This document shows positions 1 through 5,073 of a stretch of 20,324 nt of DNA, one piece after another; position 1 is the first letter of the stretch, and each line of letters opens with the position of its first letter. The position numbers and the translations under genes were made by a program. The notes below the pieces were generated by a model that did not search any database, was not told the DNA's origin, and was given only the letters and a program-made list of their open reading frames with translations. This DNA is from a virus. The stretch lies in IMG/VR virus record IMGVR_UViG_3300030328_001871, positions 1 through 20,324 of that record; one strand, given 5' to 3'.

Positions 1-254
1 GACTTGGTATGACGAGGTGGCATGTTCACGATTAGGCGTTTGGTCTTGCCTTTGGCTACGTCTTCTAGCTTTTTGGCAAACAATCTATGGTGCTCGCCCT
101 CGATAAAGCCGTCCCATACATTTTTTACATAGGCTATGAAATCTTTTTTCGATTCTTTGCTGGTGTCTAGCTGATCAATACGATTTTTGATCATTACCAT
201 CTCTTTTAGAGCCTCATCTGATACGTGCTCTAGTTTTTTGTTTTTGTCGGACAT
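1..254 (-). CDS. terL: Terminase large subunit, N-terminal fragment
   Basis: This is the first 84 codons of a leftward gene that runs off the left edge. Near the edge the translation reads KRLIVNMPPRHTK followed by an incomplete Ser codon. That is the characteristic Walker A region (xMPPRHxKS) of phage terminase large subunits, the ATPase/nuclease motor that packages DNA into procapsids. The residues before it (about 55-70, FIEGEHHRLFAKKLEDV) fit the segment that precedes the ATPase core in this family. The chosen ATG (254-252) has GGAGAGAA about 12 nt upstream, a rather long spacing. An in-frame ATG at 293-291 would add 13 residues and has only a weak AGG upstream, so the start is uncertain. 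No other packaging gene is adjacent. The rightward small-gene block lies directly upstream, and the terS candidate is about 7 kb away on the same strand. Confidence 0.85.
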   Translation of the reverse strand, partial: MSDKNKKLEHVSDEALKEMVMIKNRIDQLDTSKESKKDFIAYVKNVWDGFIEGEHHRLFAKKLEDVAKGKTKRLIVNMPPRHTK

Positions 255-280
255 CTCAAAATGTTTCTCTCCATGTGAAA

Positions 281-303
281 TATGGTACCTCATTATGGTA
301 CCT
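281..303. repeat. Two direct copies of TATGGTACCT upstream of terL
   Basis: TATGGTACCT occurs at 281-290 and again at 294-303, a 13-bp period. Each copy contains the palindrome GGTACC. The pair sits 10-30 bp upstream of the terL Shine-Dalgarno site, so an operator for terL is possible. If terL starts at the upstream ATG (293-291) the first copy would be coding. The repeats are seen; the function is inferred. Confidence 0.5.
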
Positions 304-480
304 AATTAAAGCAAGGGGGGGTGAAATGGTTTTGGGGGTAATTATATTTGTTGATAGTTATTTATATACTCCGCGAAATTTTGCCACGCCGTTATATGTG
401 GGGGTGGGGCTGCCTGGTTTATGATCTGGAAAAAACGCCTGGCGTTTCAATAGAGACCCAATAAAATACCTGATCAATTA
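304..480. other. Non-coding divergent region with G-runs
   Basis: I see no credible gene between the terL start and 566. The segment holds runs of 7 G (about 317-323), 5 G (about 337-341) and GGGGGTGGGG (about 400-410) on the + strand, separated by AT-rich DNA. It also carries a 15-bp palindrome at 433-447. G-run clusters beside a terminase gene could belong to a packaging or replication signal, but nothing here proves that. Confidence 0.4.
427..447 (-). terminator. Palindrome AAACGCC-T-GGCGTTT, possible leftward terminator
   Basis: Positions 433-447 read AAACGCCTGGCGTTT, a perfect 7-bp inverted repeat around one base. Read leftward it gives a 6-bp stem with a CAG loop followed by an extended T tract (complement of A430-A435), which resembles a small intrinsic terminator. 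It would stop leftward transcripts arriving antisense to the small-gene block before terL. As DNA it could equally be a protein-binding palindrome. Confidence 0.35.
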
Positions 481-491
481 ATTAATTTAAT

Positions 492-522
492 TTGTCTATA
501 AGTGTATAAATAGTGTTATAAT
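492..522 (+). promoter_or_regulatory. Rightward promoter with extended -10
   Basis: TATAAT lies at 517-522 and is preceded by TG at 514-515, an extended -10. A weak -35-like TTGTCT lies at 492-497 with a long 19-bp spacer. The stretch from AAGTGT (500-505) through the -10 closely matches the same stretch at the second rightward promoter (2591-2614), which supports both being real and possibly co-regulated. It drives the operon starting at 566. Confidence 0.7.
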
Positions 523-541
523 TAGTTATTATTATTTAATA

Positions 542-556
542 GGCGAAAGCCAGGAG
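542..556 (+). promoter_or_regulatory. GGC-GAAA-GCC mini-hairpin next to the Shine-Dalgarno
   Basis: GGCGAAAGCC at 542-551 can fold into a three-base-pair stem capped by a GNRA-type GAAA loop. It abuts the Shine-Dalgarno AGGAG (552-556), which is 9 nt from the ATG at 566. Such a short stem is only marginally stable, so the structure is tentative. Confidence 0.3.
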
Positions 557-565
557 AACTTAATT

Positions 566-754
566 ATGGGAACTAAAATGAAAAATGATAAATTAGACAT
601 GATTGCTAGTTTATTTGAAGGTGAAACATTATCTAACTTTGATATATGTTGTGAAAATTTAGAATTTAGAAATATGGTTATTGAAAATTCTCATTTACCT
701 ACATTAGATATTGTTTCTAAATTAGTTGACTATGCTAATGAGAATTTAATATGA
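566..754 (+). CDS. Small protein of unknown function, 62 aa
   Basis: First gene of the left small-gene operon, directly behind the promoter at 492-522. The start is set by AGGAG at 552-556, 9 nt upstream. The protein is mixed and mildly acidic with three Cys-free helical-looking stretches and a CC pair near residues 28-29. No signal peptide or membrane segment is visible and I do not recognise a family. Its TGA stop overlaps the ATG of the next gene (ATGA, 751-754), which implies translational coupling. Confidence 0.65.
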   Translation: MGTKMKNDKLDMIASLFEGETLSNFDICCENLEFRNMVIENSHLPTLDIVSKLVDYANENLI

Positions 755-906
755 ATAACTTTAGCATTAGTATAAATAAGCAAGGCAGTTTTTTAGAACT
801 GTCTTGCATACATAAAGGTTTAAAGATTAGCAAAGTTTATCATGGATATACTATGTCTGATGCAATTAAACTATTTCAAGAATACTTAAATGATGGGTTT
901 AAGTAA
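751..906 (+). CDS. Small protein with YHGYT motif, 51 aa
   Basis: Short ORF that begins at the ATGA overlap with the preceding gene. The second half reads KVYHGYTMSDAIKLFQEYL, a pattern of an aromatic-x-GY(T/S) turn followed by an amphipathic helix with A, F and L spacing. I recall that pattern from small conserved phage proteins of unknown role. It has no membrane segment. A hairpin with a short T run lies immediately after its stop (916-936). Coupling and the motif argue that it is real despite its length. Confidence 0.65.
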   Translation: MNNFSISINKQGSFLELSCIHKGLKISKVYHGYTMSDAIKLFQEYLNDGFK

Positions 907-915
907 TATTAATCA

Positions 916-936
916 GGGGGAGCAATCCCCTATTTT
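916..936 (+). terminator. GGGGA-GCAA-TCCCC hairpin followed by T-rich tail
   Basis: A perfect 5-bp GC-rich stem (917-921 with 926-930) carries a GCAA tetraloop of the GNRA class and is followed by TATTTTT. It looks like a weak intrinsic terminator or attenuator between the second and third genes, which would set a lower expression level for the genes beyond it. It might instead be an RNA stability or processing hairpin. Confidence 0.5.
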
Positions 937-938
937 TA

Positions 939-956
939 GATCAGGAATTGCTGATC
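939..956 (+). promoter_or_regulatory. GATCAG-GAATTG-CTGATC hairpin before a ribosome site
   Basis: A perfect 6-bp inverted repeat (939-944 with 951-956) with a 6-nt loop sits directly against the AGGGAGAAC ribosome-binding site of the gene at 972. Together with the preceding hairpin it forms a tandem pair in a 65-nt gap. The fold is seen; a role in processing or translation control is inference. Confidence 0.4.
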
Positions 957-971
957 AGGGAGAACTAAAAA

Positions 972-1130
972 ATGAAAGATATATTTGAATATCACAAAAA
1001 GCAAATAAAAAAACAAAATAAAAAATATCCTTTGATGGAGTATTTTTTATCTAACAAACCAATAGAAGAATGTTCTAAAGAATGCCAAGAGCAAGTAAAG
1101 AGCATTAGAAAAAATAAAAGGGAGAACTAA
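972..1130 (+). CDS. Small lysine-rich protein, 52 aa
   Basis: ATG at 972 follows the ribosome site AGGGAGAAC (957-965) at a good distance. The product is strongly basic: the first 19 residues contain eight Lys and the C-terminus is rich in Lys/Arg. It has two Cys (ECSKEC) spaced by three residues near position 34-38, possibly a metal or disulfide pair. No family recognised. Its tail (KREN) is encoded by the ribosome-binding site of the next gene, which begins 3 nt after its stop. Confidence 0.55.
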   Translation: MKDIFEYHKKQIKKQNKKYPLMEYFLSNKPIEECSKECQEQVKSIRKNKREN

Positions 1131-1133
1131 ACA

Positions 1134-1403
1134 ATGAGTAAATCATATCCAATATGGAACAATATCACGGCCTGTATTTATAAGGCTAGTAAATCTTATG
1201 GAGTAAGAGAAAGGGGAGAAGTAGAAGTTAGGATCGGGACAAGTGGCTCTAACTCTCACCACTTCTTAAATCATAGAACGACTCATAAAGTCCTGGAGAA
1301 CGGCGACAGAGAATACAGGTTTTATGTTGATGATGTATTAATCAAAAGAGCTTTATTACCGAAAGGCACTAAAGAAATTAAATCATTGGGGGTAAAGATA
1401 TGA
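1134..1403 (+). CDS. Conserved-looking small phage protein, 89 aa
   Basis: Starts 3 nt after the previous stop, with GGGAGAAC as ribosome site. The protein opens with SKSYPIWNNITACIYKASKS, contains a polar SNSHHFLNHRTTH stretch at about 39-51 rich in His, and ends in a beta-rich YRFYVDDVLIKRALL segment. The arrangement seems familiar from small phage proteins with no assigned role, but I cannot name a family. The His cluster could bind metal. It overlaps the next gene by ATGA (1400-1403). Confidence 0.65.
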   Translation: MSKSYPIWNNITACIYKASKSYGVRERGEVEVRIGTSGSNSHHFLNHRTTHKVLENGDREYRFYVDDVLIKRALLPKGTKEIKSLGVKI

Positions 1404-1636
1404 GTATTAAATATTTTTGTGATGTAACAGGCCAAGAGCTTGATCTGGATTACTGTTTACATGAGAATGATAAATTAGAATCCAAACACGCTACTATTTT
1501 CACAAATGGAGTTATTCAAAGAGTTGGATACGGTGGAGTATTTGACGTTGATTTTGATGTCTATTGTAAAGAAGAAGCATTAAAGAAATTTCCTGAACTC
1601 CAGGAAGAAGACTTTAATGCTGAGATCTGGGGGTAA
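1400..1636 (+). CDS. Acidic small protein of unknown function, 78 aa
   Basis: Coupled to the gene before it by a 4-nt overlap and preceded by GGGGG inside that gene's end. The N-terminus IKYFCDVTGQEL looks like the start of a small beta-fold with single Cys residues at about 7, 19 and 56, too scattered for a convincing zinc site. The overall charge is clearly acidic, with Asp/Glu concentrated in the last third. No family recognised. Confidence 0.6.
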   Translation: MSIKYFCDVTGQELDLDYCLHENDKLESKHATIFTNGVIQRVGYGGVFDVDFDVYCKEEALKKFPELQEEDFNAEIWG

Positions 1637-1639
1637 AAT

Positions 1640-1918
1640 ATGAGTATGTCAAAAGAAGCATTAAAAGAACTCTATCTTGATAGAGTTGAGGACCATGAGT
1701 TTTCTTTTAAGATTGAGTTAGCCGTAGGAACTTTTGAAGCCTACGGTCATTGGTCTGATGACGGAGAGATTGACTATGATTTTTTCATTAACCAAGAGCT
1801 AGTAGACGGAGGCCGTTATAAAAATGAACTTTGGAAAGACTGCTATGACTATGAATGGGATTTATTAATCTACGATATTTTAGAATGTCGTTATGCAAAT
1901 ACACCATGGAGTAAATAA
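1640..1918 (+). CDS. Acidic aromatic-rich small protein, 92 aa
   Basis: ATG at 1640 lies 3 nt after the preceding stop, with a GGGGG ribosome site overlapping the upstream gene's end. The product is very rich in Asp/Glu, Tyr and Trp (for example YGHWSDDGEIDYDFF at about 35-49, and YDYEWDLLIYDILE near the C-terminus). An acidic DNA-mimic-like role is conceivable from the charge alone, but there is no further evidence. No family recognised. Confidence 0.6.
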   Translation: MSMSKEALKELYLDRVEDHEFSFKIELAVGTFEAYGHWSDDGEIDYDFFINQELVDGGRYKNELWKDCYDYEWDLLIYDILECRYANTPWSK

Positions 1919-1920
1919 CT

Positions 1921-2130
1921 ATGATAGAAAAAAGCTATAAGCAAGAGCTTATTGATCGGGGAATCTCTGAAACAAGAGCCGAAGATCTGGCAAAAGCTGT
2001 TGATGACTTACACATGGCACTAGCCAAGTGTGATCTGGAAAACAGAAAGAAGTTTAATTTGAACAGGTCAGTTTCTGATCTGGTCAATGACTTCGGCCGC
2101 GTTGAGTGGTTGGCTAGTGATTTTAAGTAG
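1921..2130 (+). CDS. Small helical protein, 69 aa, last gene of left operon
   Basis: Begins 2 nt after the previous stop. It is predicted mostly helical: YKQELIDRGISETRAEDLAKAVDDLHMALA forms two amphipathic stretches and may be a small helical bundle. No motif identifies a function. The structured RNA and terminator at 2141-2236 follow within 11 nt, so this gene closes the first rightward operon. Confidence 0.6.
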   Translation: MIEKSYKQELIDRGISETRAEDLAKAVDDLHMALAKCDLENRKKFNLNRSVSDLVNDFGRVEWLASDFK

Positions 2131-2140
2131 ACAATCTGTT

Positions 2141-2208
2141 ACCGAAGTTGTATTATTCGGTCATCTATATATCTATAGATGTTAAGTTCTCCAAACTTAA
2201 ATACAACT
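2141..2208 (+). ncRNA. Highly structured RNA element, possible pseudoknot or three-way junction
   Basis: Between the last gene and its terminator almost every base can pair. Elements seen are: ACCGAA (2141-2146) with TTCGGT (2156-2161), loop 2147-2155; an 8-bp hairpin CATCTATA/TATAGATG (2162-2169 with 2174-2181, loop TATC); a 7-bp hairpin TTAAGTT/AACTTAA (2182-2188 with 2194-2200, loop CTCCA); and a long-range pairing of AGTTGTATT (2146-2154, the first hairpin's loop) with AATACAACT (2200-2208). The long-range helix either makes a pseudoknot with the first hairpin or replaces it with a three-way junction enclosing the two inner hairpins. The element abuts an intrinsic terminator, so it is the 3' end of the left operon transcript and might also be released as a small RNA. 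Pairings are seen; function is inferred. Confidence 0.55.
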
Positions 2209-2236
2209 AAAGGGAGCTGAAATGCTCCCTTTTTTT
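2209..2236 (+). terminator. Strong intrinsic terminator
   Basis: AAAGGGAGC (2209-2217) pairs perfectly with GCTCCCTTT (2224-2232) around the loop TGAAAT, and the stem runs into a tract of seven T ending at 2236. This is a textbook Rho-independent terminator for the left rightward operon and sits directly against the structured RNA element. Confidence 0.9.
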
Positions 2237-2280
2237 ATGCCTGGAGTTTAGATCCTGAAACTATTTTATCTACGAGGAGG

Positions 2281-2461
2281 AACGCACATTTCATATCGAA
2301 CGCAAAAGGTCGCAAAATCTTATAAGAACGCAGTAGGTCGCACATTTTTTAGAACGCAACGGATCGCAAATTTTATTTAGAACGCAAAGGGTCGCAAGTT
2401 TGGGATCTTGATTAACTCTCGTGCTTATTTTGATCAAAAAAAAATGCGAAAGGTCGCAAAA
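2281..2461. repeat. Iteron-like direct repeat array, consensus GAACGCAAAGGGTCGCAAA
   Basis: Four near-identical copies start at 2298, 2326, 2352 and 2380 (spacing 28, 26 and 28 bp). A fifth partly degenerate copy lies at 2445-2461 and a half copy (AACGCA) at 2281-2286. In each of the four full copies two CGCA words are exactly 10 bp apart, one helical turn, so a protein would contact both on one face of the DNA. AT-rich DNA and a 12-bp palindrome TTTTGATCAAAA (2428-2439) lie inside the array. The design resembles iterons of replication origins or a multi-site operator. Intervals of about 8 bp are far too short for CRISPR spacers. No gene is credible here. Confidence 0.75.
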
Positions 2462-2491
2462 TCCGAGCATTTTATACTTCAAAAGTTTTTG

Positions 2492-2519
2492 GTCTTGGGT
2501 GGGCGAGGTGGATCAAGAC
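2492..2519 (+). other. GTCTTG/CAAGAC inverted repeat with G-rich loop
   Basis: GTCTTG (2492-2497) and CAAGAC (2514-2519) flank a 16-base G-rich segment (GGTGGGCGAGGTGGAT) with four closely spaced G-runs of two or three. The loop could form a two-tier G-quadruplex. It lies between the iteron array and the second rightward promoter. Confidence 0.35.
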
Positions 2520-2536
2520 AATAAAATAGTGTTTAT

Positions 2537-2614
2537 GAAGTGTTTGTTTTATCTGTGCTTATCATTAAGAAGTGTTATTGTTTGTTGAAGAAGTGTCTAA
2601 AATAATGCTATAAT
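2537..2614 (+). promoter_or_regulatory. Second rightward promoter with three GAAGTGT repeats
   Basis: TATAAT at 2609-2614 has TG at 2606-2607 (extended -10) and a -35-like TTGAAG at 2585-2590 with an 18-bp spacer. GAAGTGT occurs at 2537-2543, 2569-2575 and 2590-2596. The intervals of 32 and 21 bp are close to three and two helical turns, so the copies face the same side. Sequence from AAGTGT to the -10 matches the promoter at 492-522. It should drive the operon starting at 2647. A regulator binding GAAGTGT is inferred. Confidence 0.7.
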
Positions 2615-2646
2615 TACCTTGTATCACATTAAATAGGAGAACTAAT

Positions 2647-3117
2647 ATGGCACGAAGATTATTAAAACATATACCAAACAATGAACAAGGTAAAAAGTTC
2701 ATATCTGAATTAAGAAATTATGTAGATAGAGATATTGTTAAGGTAGTTAAATGTAGGGGTAGAGGTAAAAGAAAATTTACTTATACAAACAAACAAGGTA
2801 AAAAGATTACTGCTTATCATAAAGACTTAACCAACAAACAAGCAGAAAAATTTGCAGTTTATTTTGAGTTTGATAATCAAGCAGATTATGAATACAAATA
2901 TTATAGAGCAGATAGCAGACTTAAATCTTTAGAAAAAACATTACAGTTTTTATTTCAAAAAACTGATCTAATAAATATCATTAATCAAATTCAACAAGAC
3001 ATAGATGACATTCGTTTTCTATCACATAAATATAATGATTTAGTAAATTTAAAATCTAGCACTTGGGAAATTAAACAAGGATTAGAAACTTTATTAGAAA
3101 TTAAGGGGGAAAAATGA
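2647..3117 (+). CDS. Basic protein of unknown function, 156 aa
   Basis: First and longest gene of the second small-gene operon, with AGGAGAAC 6-13 nt upstream of the ATG. The first 65 residues are strongly basic, including CRGRGKRKF at about 37-45 and a TNKQGKKIT stretch, which suggests nucleic acid binding. The C-terminal half (about 85-150) is a helical, probably coiled-coil region with many Leu/Ile and Gln. A basic head plus coiled coil fits a small DNA- or RNA-binding dimer, but this is inference and no family is recognised. It overlaps the next gene by ATGA. Confidence 0.7.
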   Translation: MARRLLKHIPNNEQGKKFISELRNYVDRDIVKVVKCRGRGKRKFTYTNKQGKKITAYHKDLTNKQAEKFAVYFEFDNQADYEYKYYRADSRLKSLEKTLQFLFQKTDLINIINQIQQDIDDIRFLSHKYNDLVNLKSSTWEIKQGLETLLEIKGEK

Positions 3118-3497
3118 AAGATAAAAAAATACCAAAAGAATTAAAAATGATTAAGGGCGATACATGGAATGAGTATATCGCTGATTTATCTATACCAAAA
3201 GAATGGGTAAATGTTTCTTATGGTAATGACGCATTACCTAGTTTTATGACAGAAGAAAATCATTACAAAGCATATCATGTATGGGTTGATAGTTGGTGTG
3301 AAAAAGAAAGAGCATTAAATTCAAAAGATATATGGGGATATGAGGACAAACTTGCAGATAGGTTTGAAGTATCTCTATGCTATGGATCAGAAGAAAATGC
3401 TCTATTCATGTCAAATAACTTTGATGAAGTTGTTGAATGGATTAATAAAAATCCTAAAACAAAAGAACAAATAGAACTAACCAAAAAATATATTTAA
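3114..3497 (+). CDS. Protein of unknown function with IPKEWVNVSYGNDALPSF segment, 127 aa
   Basis: Starts inside the 3' end of the previous gene (4-nt overlap) behind an AAGGGGG ribosome site. Residues about 26-44 (IPKEWVNVSYGNDALPSF) recall a segment found in several phage proteins of unknown function (x-P-x-x-W-x-x-x-SYxND-x-x-PSF). The middle contains VWVDSW and the end an acidic helix (NNFDEVVEWINKN). No catalytic motif seen. The next gene begins 10 nt downstream behind another copy of the repeated AAGGGGGAAAAATGA junction. Confidence 0.65.
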   Translation: MKDKKIPKELKMIKGDTWNEYIADLSIPKEWVNVSYGNDALPSFMTEENHYKAYHVWVDSWCEKERALNSKDIWGYEDKLADRFEVSLCYGSEENALFMSNNFDEVVEWINKNPKTKEQIELTKKYI

Positions 3498-3506
3498 GGG
3501 GGAAAA

Positions 3507-3794
3507 ATGAATATAGATAAATTACAAATAGGAGATAGACTTCAGTTTGCAAAAAATACTTTTGCTTGTGTTAGTAAAGAAGAAGTTGATATATCTTCTC
3601 TTACAGGAACAGTTGAAAATTTTAGTAATTCTTTAGATGGAAAACATATATGGATTAAATTAGACATACCACATGAAGAATTTAAAGGCGAAGAATGGGG
3701 TAATTGTGTTCAATTTAATTTAGATGTTAATTCAAGTGGTGGAACATCTTTTGAATACTTACAAAAAGCAAAATTAATTAAGGGGGAAAAATGA
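3507..3794 (+). CDS. Beta-rich small protein of unknown function, 95 aa
   Basis: ATG at 3507 sits 5 nt after GGGGG in the recurrent junction sequence. The opening MNIDKLQIGDRLQFAKNTFACVSKEEVD reads like a small beta-barrel domain (x-I-G-D-R-x-x-F), followed by TGTVENF and WIKLDIPHEEF strands. I cannot assign it to a family. The C-terminus LIKGEK is encoded by the junction repeat that also supplies the ribosome site of the next gene. Confidence 0.6.
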   Translation: MNIDKLQIGDRLQFAKNTFACVSKEEVDISSLTGTVENFSNSLDGKHIWIKLDIPHEEFKGEEWGNCVQFNLDVNSSGGTSFEYLQKAKLIKGEK

Positions 3795-4009
3795 GTAAAC
3801 CAAAATATAAAATTAGATACAGAGATAATATGACAACATATCTTATTGACATGGTTTTTAATTCAATAGAACAAGCAGAATACTATATTGAATGTGATCT
3901 TGGCGATAGTAGTCTATATGAGGTTGAAACTACTAACCACGATATAGAAACTGAAGAAGATCCTAAACAATTTTATAACTTATTAAAGGGGGAAAATAAA
4001 AATGGGTAA
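3791..4009 (+). CDS. Acidic small protein of unknown function, 72 aa
   Basis: Overlaps the preceding gene by ATGA and uses the same AAGGGGG ribosome site seen before two other genes nearby. The body reads YKIRYRDNMTTYLIDMVFNSIEQAEYYIE, alternating beta and helix, followed by an acidic tail. An N-terminal strand followed by SIEQAEYYIE resembles small phage beta-alpha proteins, but no specific family is recognised. It overlaps the following gene by 8 nt. Confidence 0.6.
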   Translation: MSKPKYKIRYRDNMTTYLIDMVFNSIEQAEYYIECDLGDSSLYEVETTNHDIETEEDPKQFYNLLKGENKNG

Positions 4010-4412
4010 TAGAGCAGTAATAACAATAAAAGAAGATAACACGCCACAAGAAGATTGGCAGTCGCTATATCTTCATTGGAATGGTGGGCGAGATTCAGTA
4101 GAGCCTTTACTCCATGTGGCTAAATTGTATGGGGTTAGGTGTCAAGATGATCCAAGTTATGCGATCGCAAGACTATCGCAGATCATGGGAAATTATATCG
4201 GTGGAACACTATCTCTTGGGGTAGGCACTTATAAACAGCTTGATACTGATAACTTTGATAACGGAGTTTATGTCGTTGAAAATTGGGAGATAGTTGATAG
4301 AGAGTTTGCTCCAGGACACGAACAAAGAGAATATAACTTCAACGATATGGTCGCAGAAATCAGAAGTAAGAATGACCAAGTCTTTGGTTATGAGGAGAAA
4401 GCAAATGGATAG
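4002..4412 (+). CDS. MGNRAVIT-type conserved protein of unknown function, 136 aa
   Basis: The protein begins MGNRAVITIKED and contains LHWNGGRDSV (about 24-33), NYIGGTLSLGVGTY (64-77) and DTDNFDNGVYVVENWEIV (81-98). I recognise this as a recurrent phage and bacterial family with no assigned function, defined by the N-terminal NRAVI, the HWNGG turn and the NGxYxxENWxI stretch. The length fits. Base use is less AT-rich than in the neighbouring genes (for example GCGATCGC near 4160), which hints at separate acquisition. The ribosome site AAGGGGG is 12-18 nt upstream. It overlaps the next gene by 8 nt. Confidence 0.75.
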   Translation: MGNRAVITIKEDNTPQEDWQSLYLHWNGGRDSVEPLLHVAKLYGVRCQDDPSYAIARLSQIMGNYIGGTLSLGVGTYKQLDTDNFDNGVYVVENWEIVDREFAPGHEQREYNFNDMVAEIRSKNDQVFGYEEKANG

Positions 4413-4635
4413 AGAAAAATTAATTGAAGAATGCCATGAATTACTTAGTCATGGTCGTTGGTATTTCCAAAAAGATTTCGTTGAAATTATATGGAATGAT
4501 GACATGGACTGTTGGATATATTTAGATTTCAACACCATGAAATTTGAAACAGCAGATAGAGGTAAACAACATTGGTTATTAAAAAAATTATCAACACAAA
4601 CTATGAAAGAGGAGTATGCAAATGCCAATAACTAA
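4405..4635 (+). CDS. Small protein of unknown function, 76 aa
   Basis: I place the start at the ATG at 4405, because GAGGAGAA stands 5-12 nt upstream. An open frame extends further left but only antiparallel in phase to the preceding gene. The product reads MDREKLIEECHELLSHGRWYFQKDFVEIIWNDDMDCWIYLDFN: a helix followed by a strand-rich aromatic segment. A three-strand sheet with W and Y residues is likely; no family recognised. It overlaps the next gene by 14 nt. Confidence 0.6.
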   Translation: MDREKLIEECHELLSHGRWYFQKDFVEIIWNDDMDCWIYLDFNTMKFETADRGKQHWLLKKLSTQTMKEEYANANN

Positions 4636-4816
4636 ACAGATGTTAAAAGAATGGTGTGAAACCTATGAAGAAGCTATTGAAACTTTAGATTATCTAGCTA
4701 ATAGAAGTGTTGGAACAGCTAAAGAAGAAATAAGAGAAAGTCTTGAAGATTTTTTTATTGATAATGGATTAATGAGTGAAGAAGAATTTAGAAAAAAGAT
4801 AGGGGAGAAAGAATAA
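4622..4816 (+). CDS. Acidic helical small protein, 64 aa
   Basis: Two in-frame ATGs exist at 4616 and 4622. The ribosome site AGAGGAG (4608-4614) is almost touching the first and 7 nt from the second, so 4622 is chosen. The product is helical and acidic (EWCETYEEAIETLDYLANRS then EEIRESLEDFFIDNGLMSEEEF). It ends in GEKE, encoded by the junction repeat GAGAAAGAATAATG. No family recognised. Confidence 0.6.
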   Translation: MPITKQMLKEWCETYEEAIETLDYLANRSVGTAKEEIRESLEDFFIDNGLMSEEEFRKKIGEKE

Positions 4817-5073
4817 TGAGTAAAGTAAATTATTTTAAATCAGATAAGATATTTCATAATTTGTTTTTAGATAATCTTGAAACTGTCATAGACACACACC
4901 CAAAATTATCAGAAGAACAAAAAGAAAAATTAATAAAACCATTTTATGAGTTTTATGAGTTCCCTAAATATATGCACAAAAAAACAGATGATGTGCTTAT
5001 GCCTGTTTTTAAGACAGTATGGAGTAAAGGATATACTGTAAGCGAAATTAAACCTTTAAAGGAGAAAGAATAA
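4816..5073 (+). CDS. Small protein of unknown function, 85 aa
   Basis: Starts at the TAATG junction with the previous gene behind GGGGAGAAAG. The protein is rich in Lys, Phe and Tyr with a central KLSEEQKEKLIKPFYEFYEFPKYMHKK stretch that could fold as two helices. No motif is diagnostic. The C-terminal KEKE and following TAATG repeat the upstream junction, so this gene and its neighbours share the same boundary sequence. Confidence 0.6.
   Translation: MSKVNYFKSDKIFHNLFLDNLETVIDTHPKLSEEQKEKLIKPFYEFYEFPKYMHKKTDDVLMPVFKTVWSKGYTVSEIKPLKEKE

Noticed and set aside
2281-2461. CRISPR array
   Set aside because: Gaps between repeats are about 8 bp and there is no leader or cas gene.
2291-2482. 63-codon leftward ORF across the iteron array
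   Set aside because: Its repeated CVLNKICDPLRS / CVLIRFCDLLRS stretches simply translate the DNA repeat units, and it lacks a good ribosome site.
4294-4404. N-terminal extension of the gene starting at 4405
   Set aside because: It overlaps the MGNRAVIT gene in another frame and GAGGAGAA marks the ATG at 4405.
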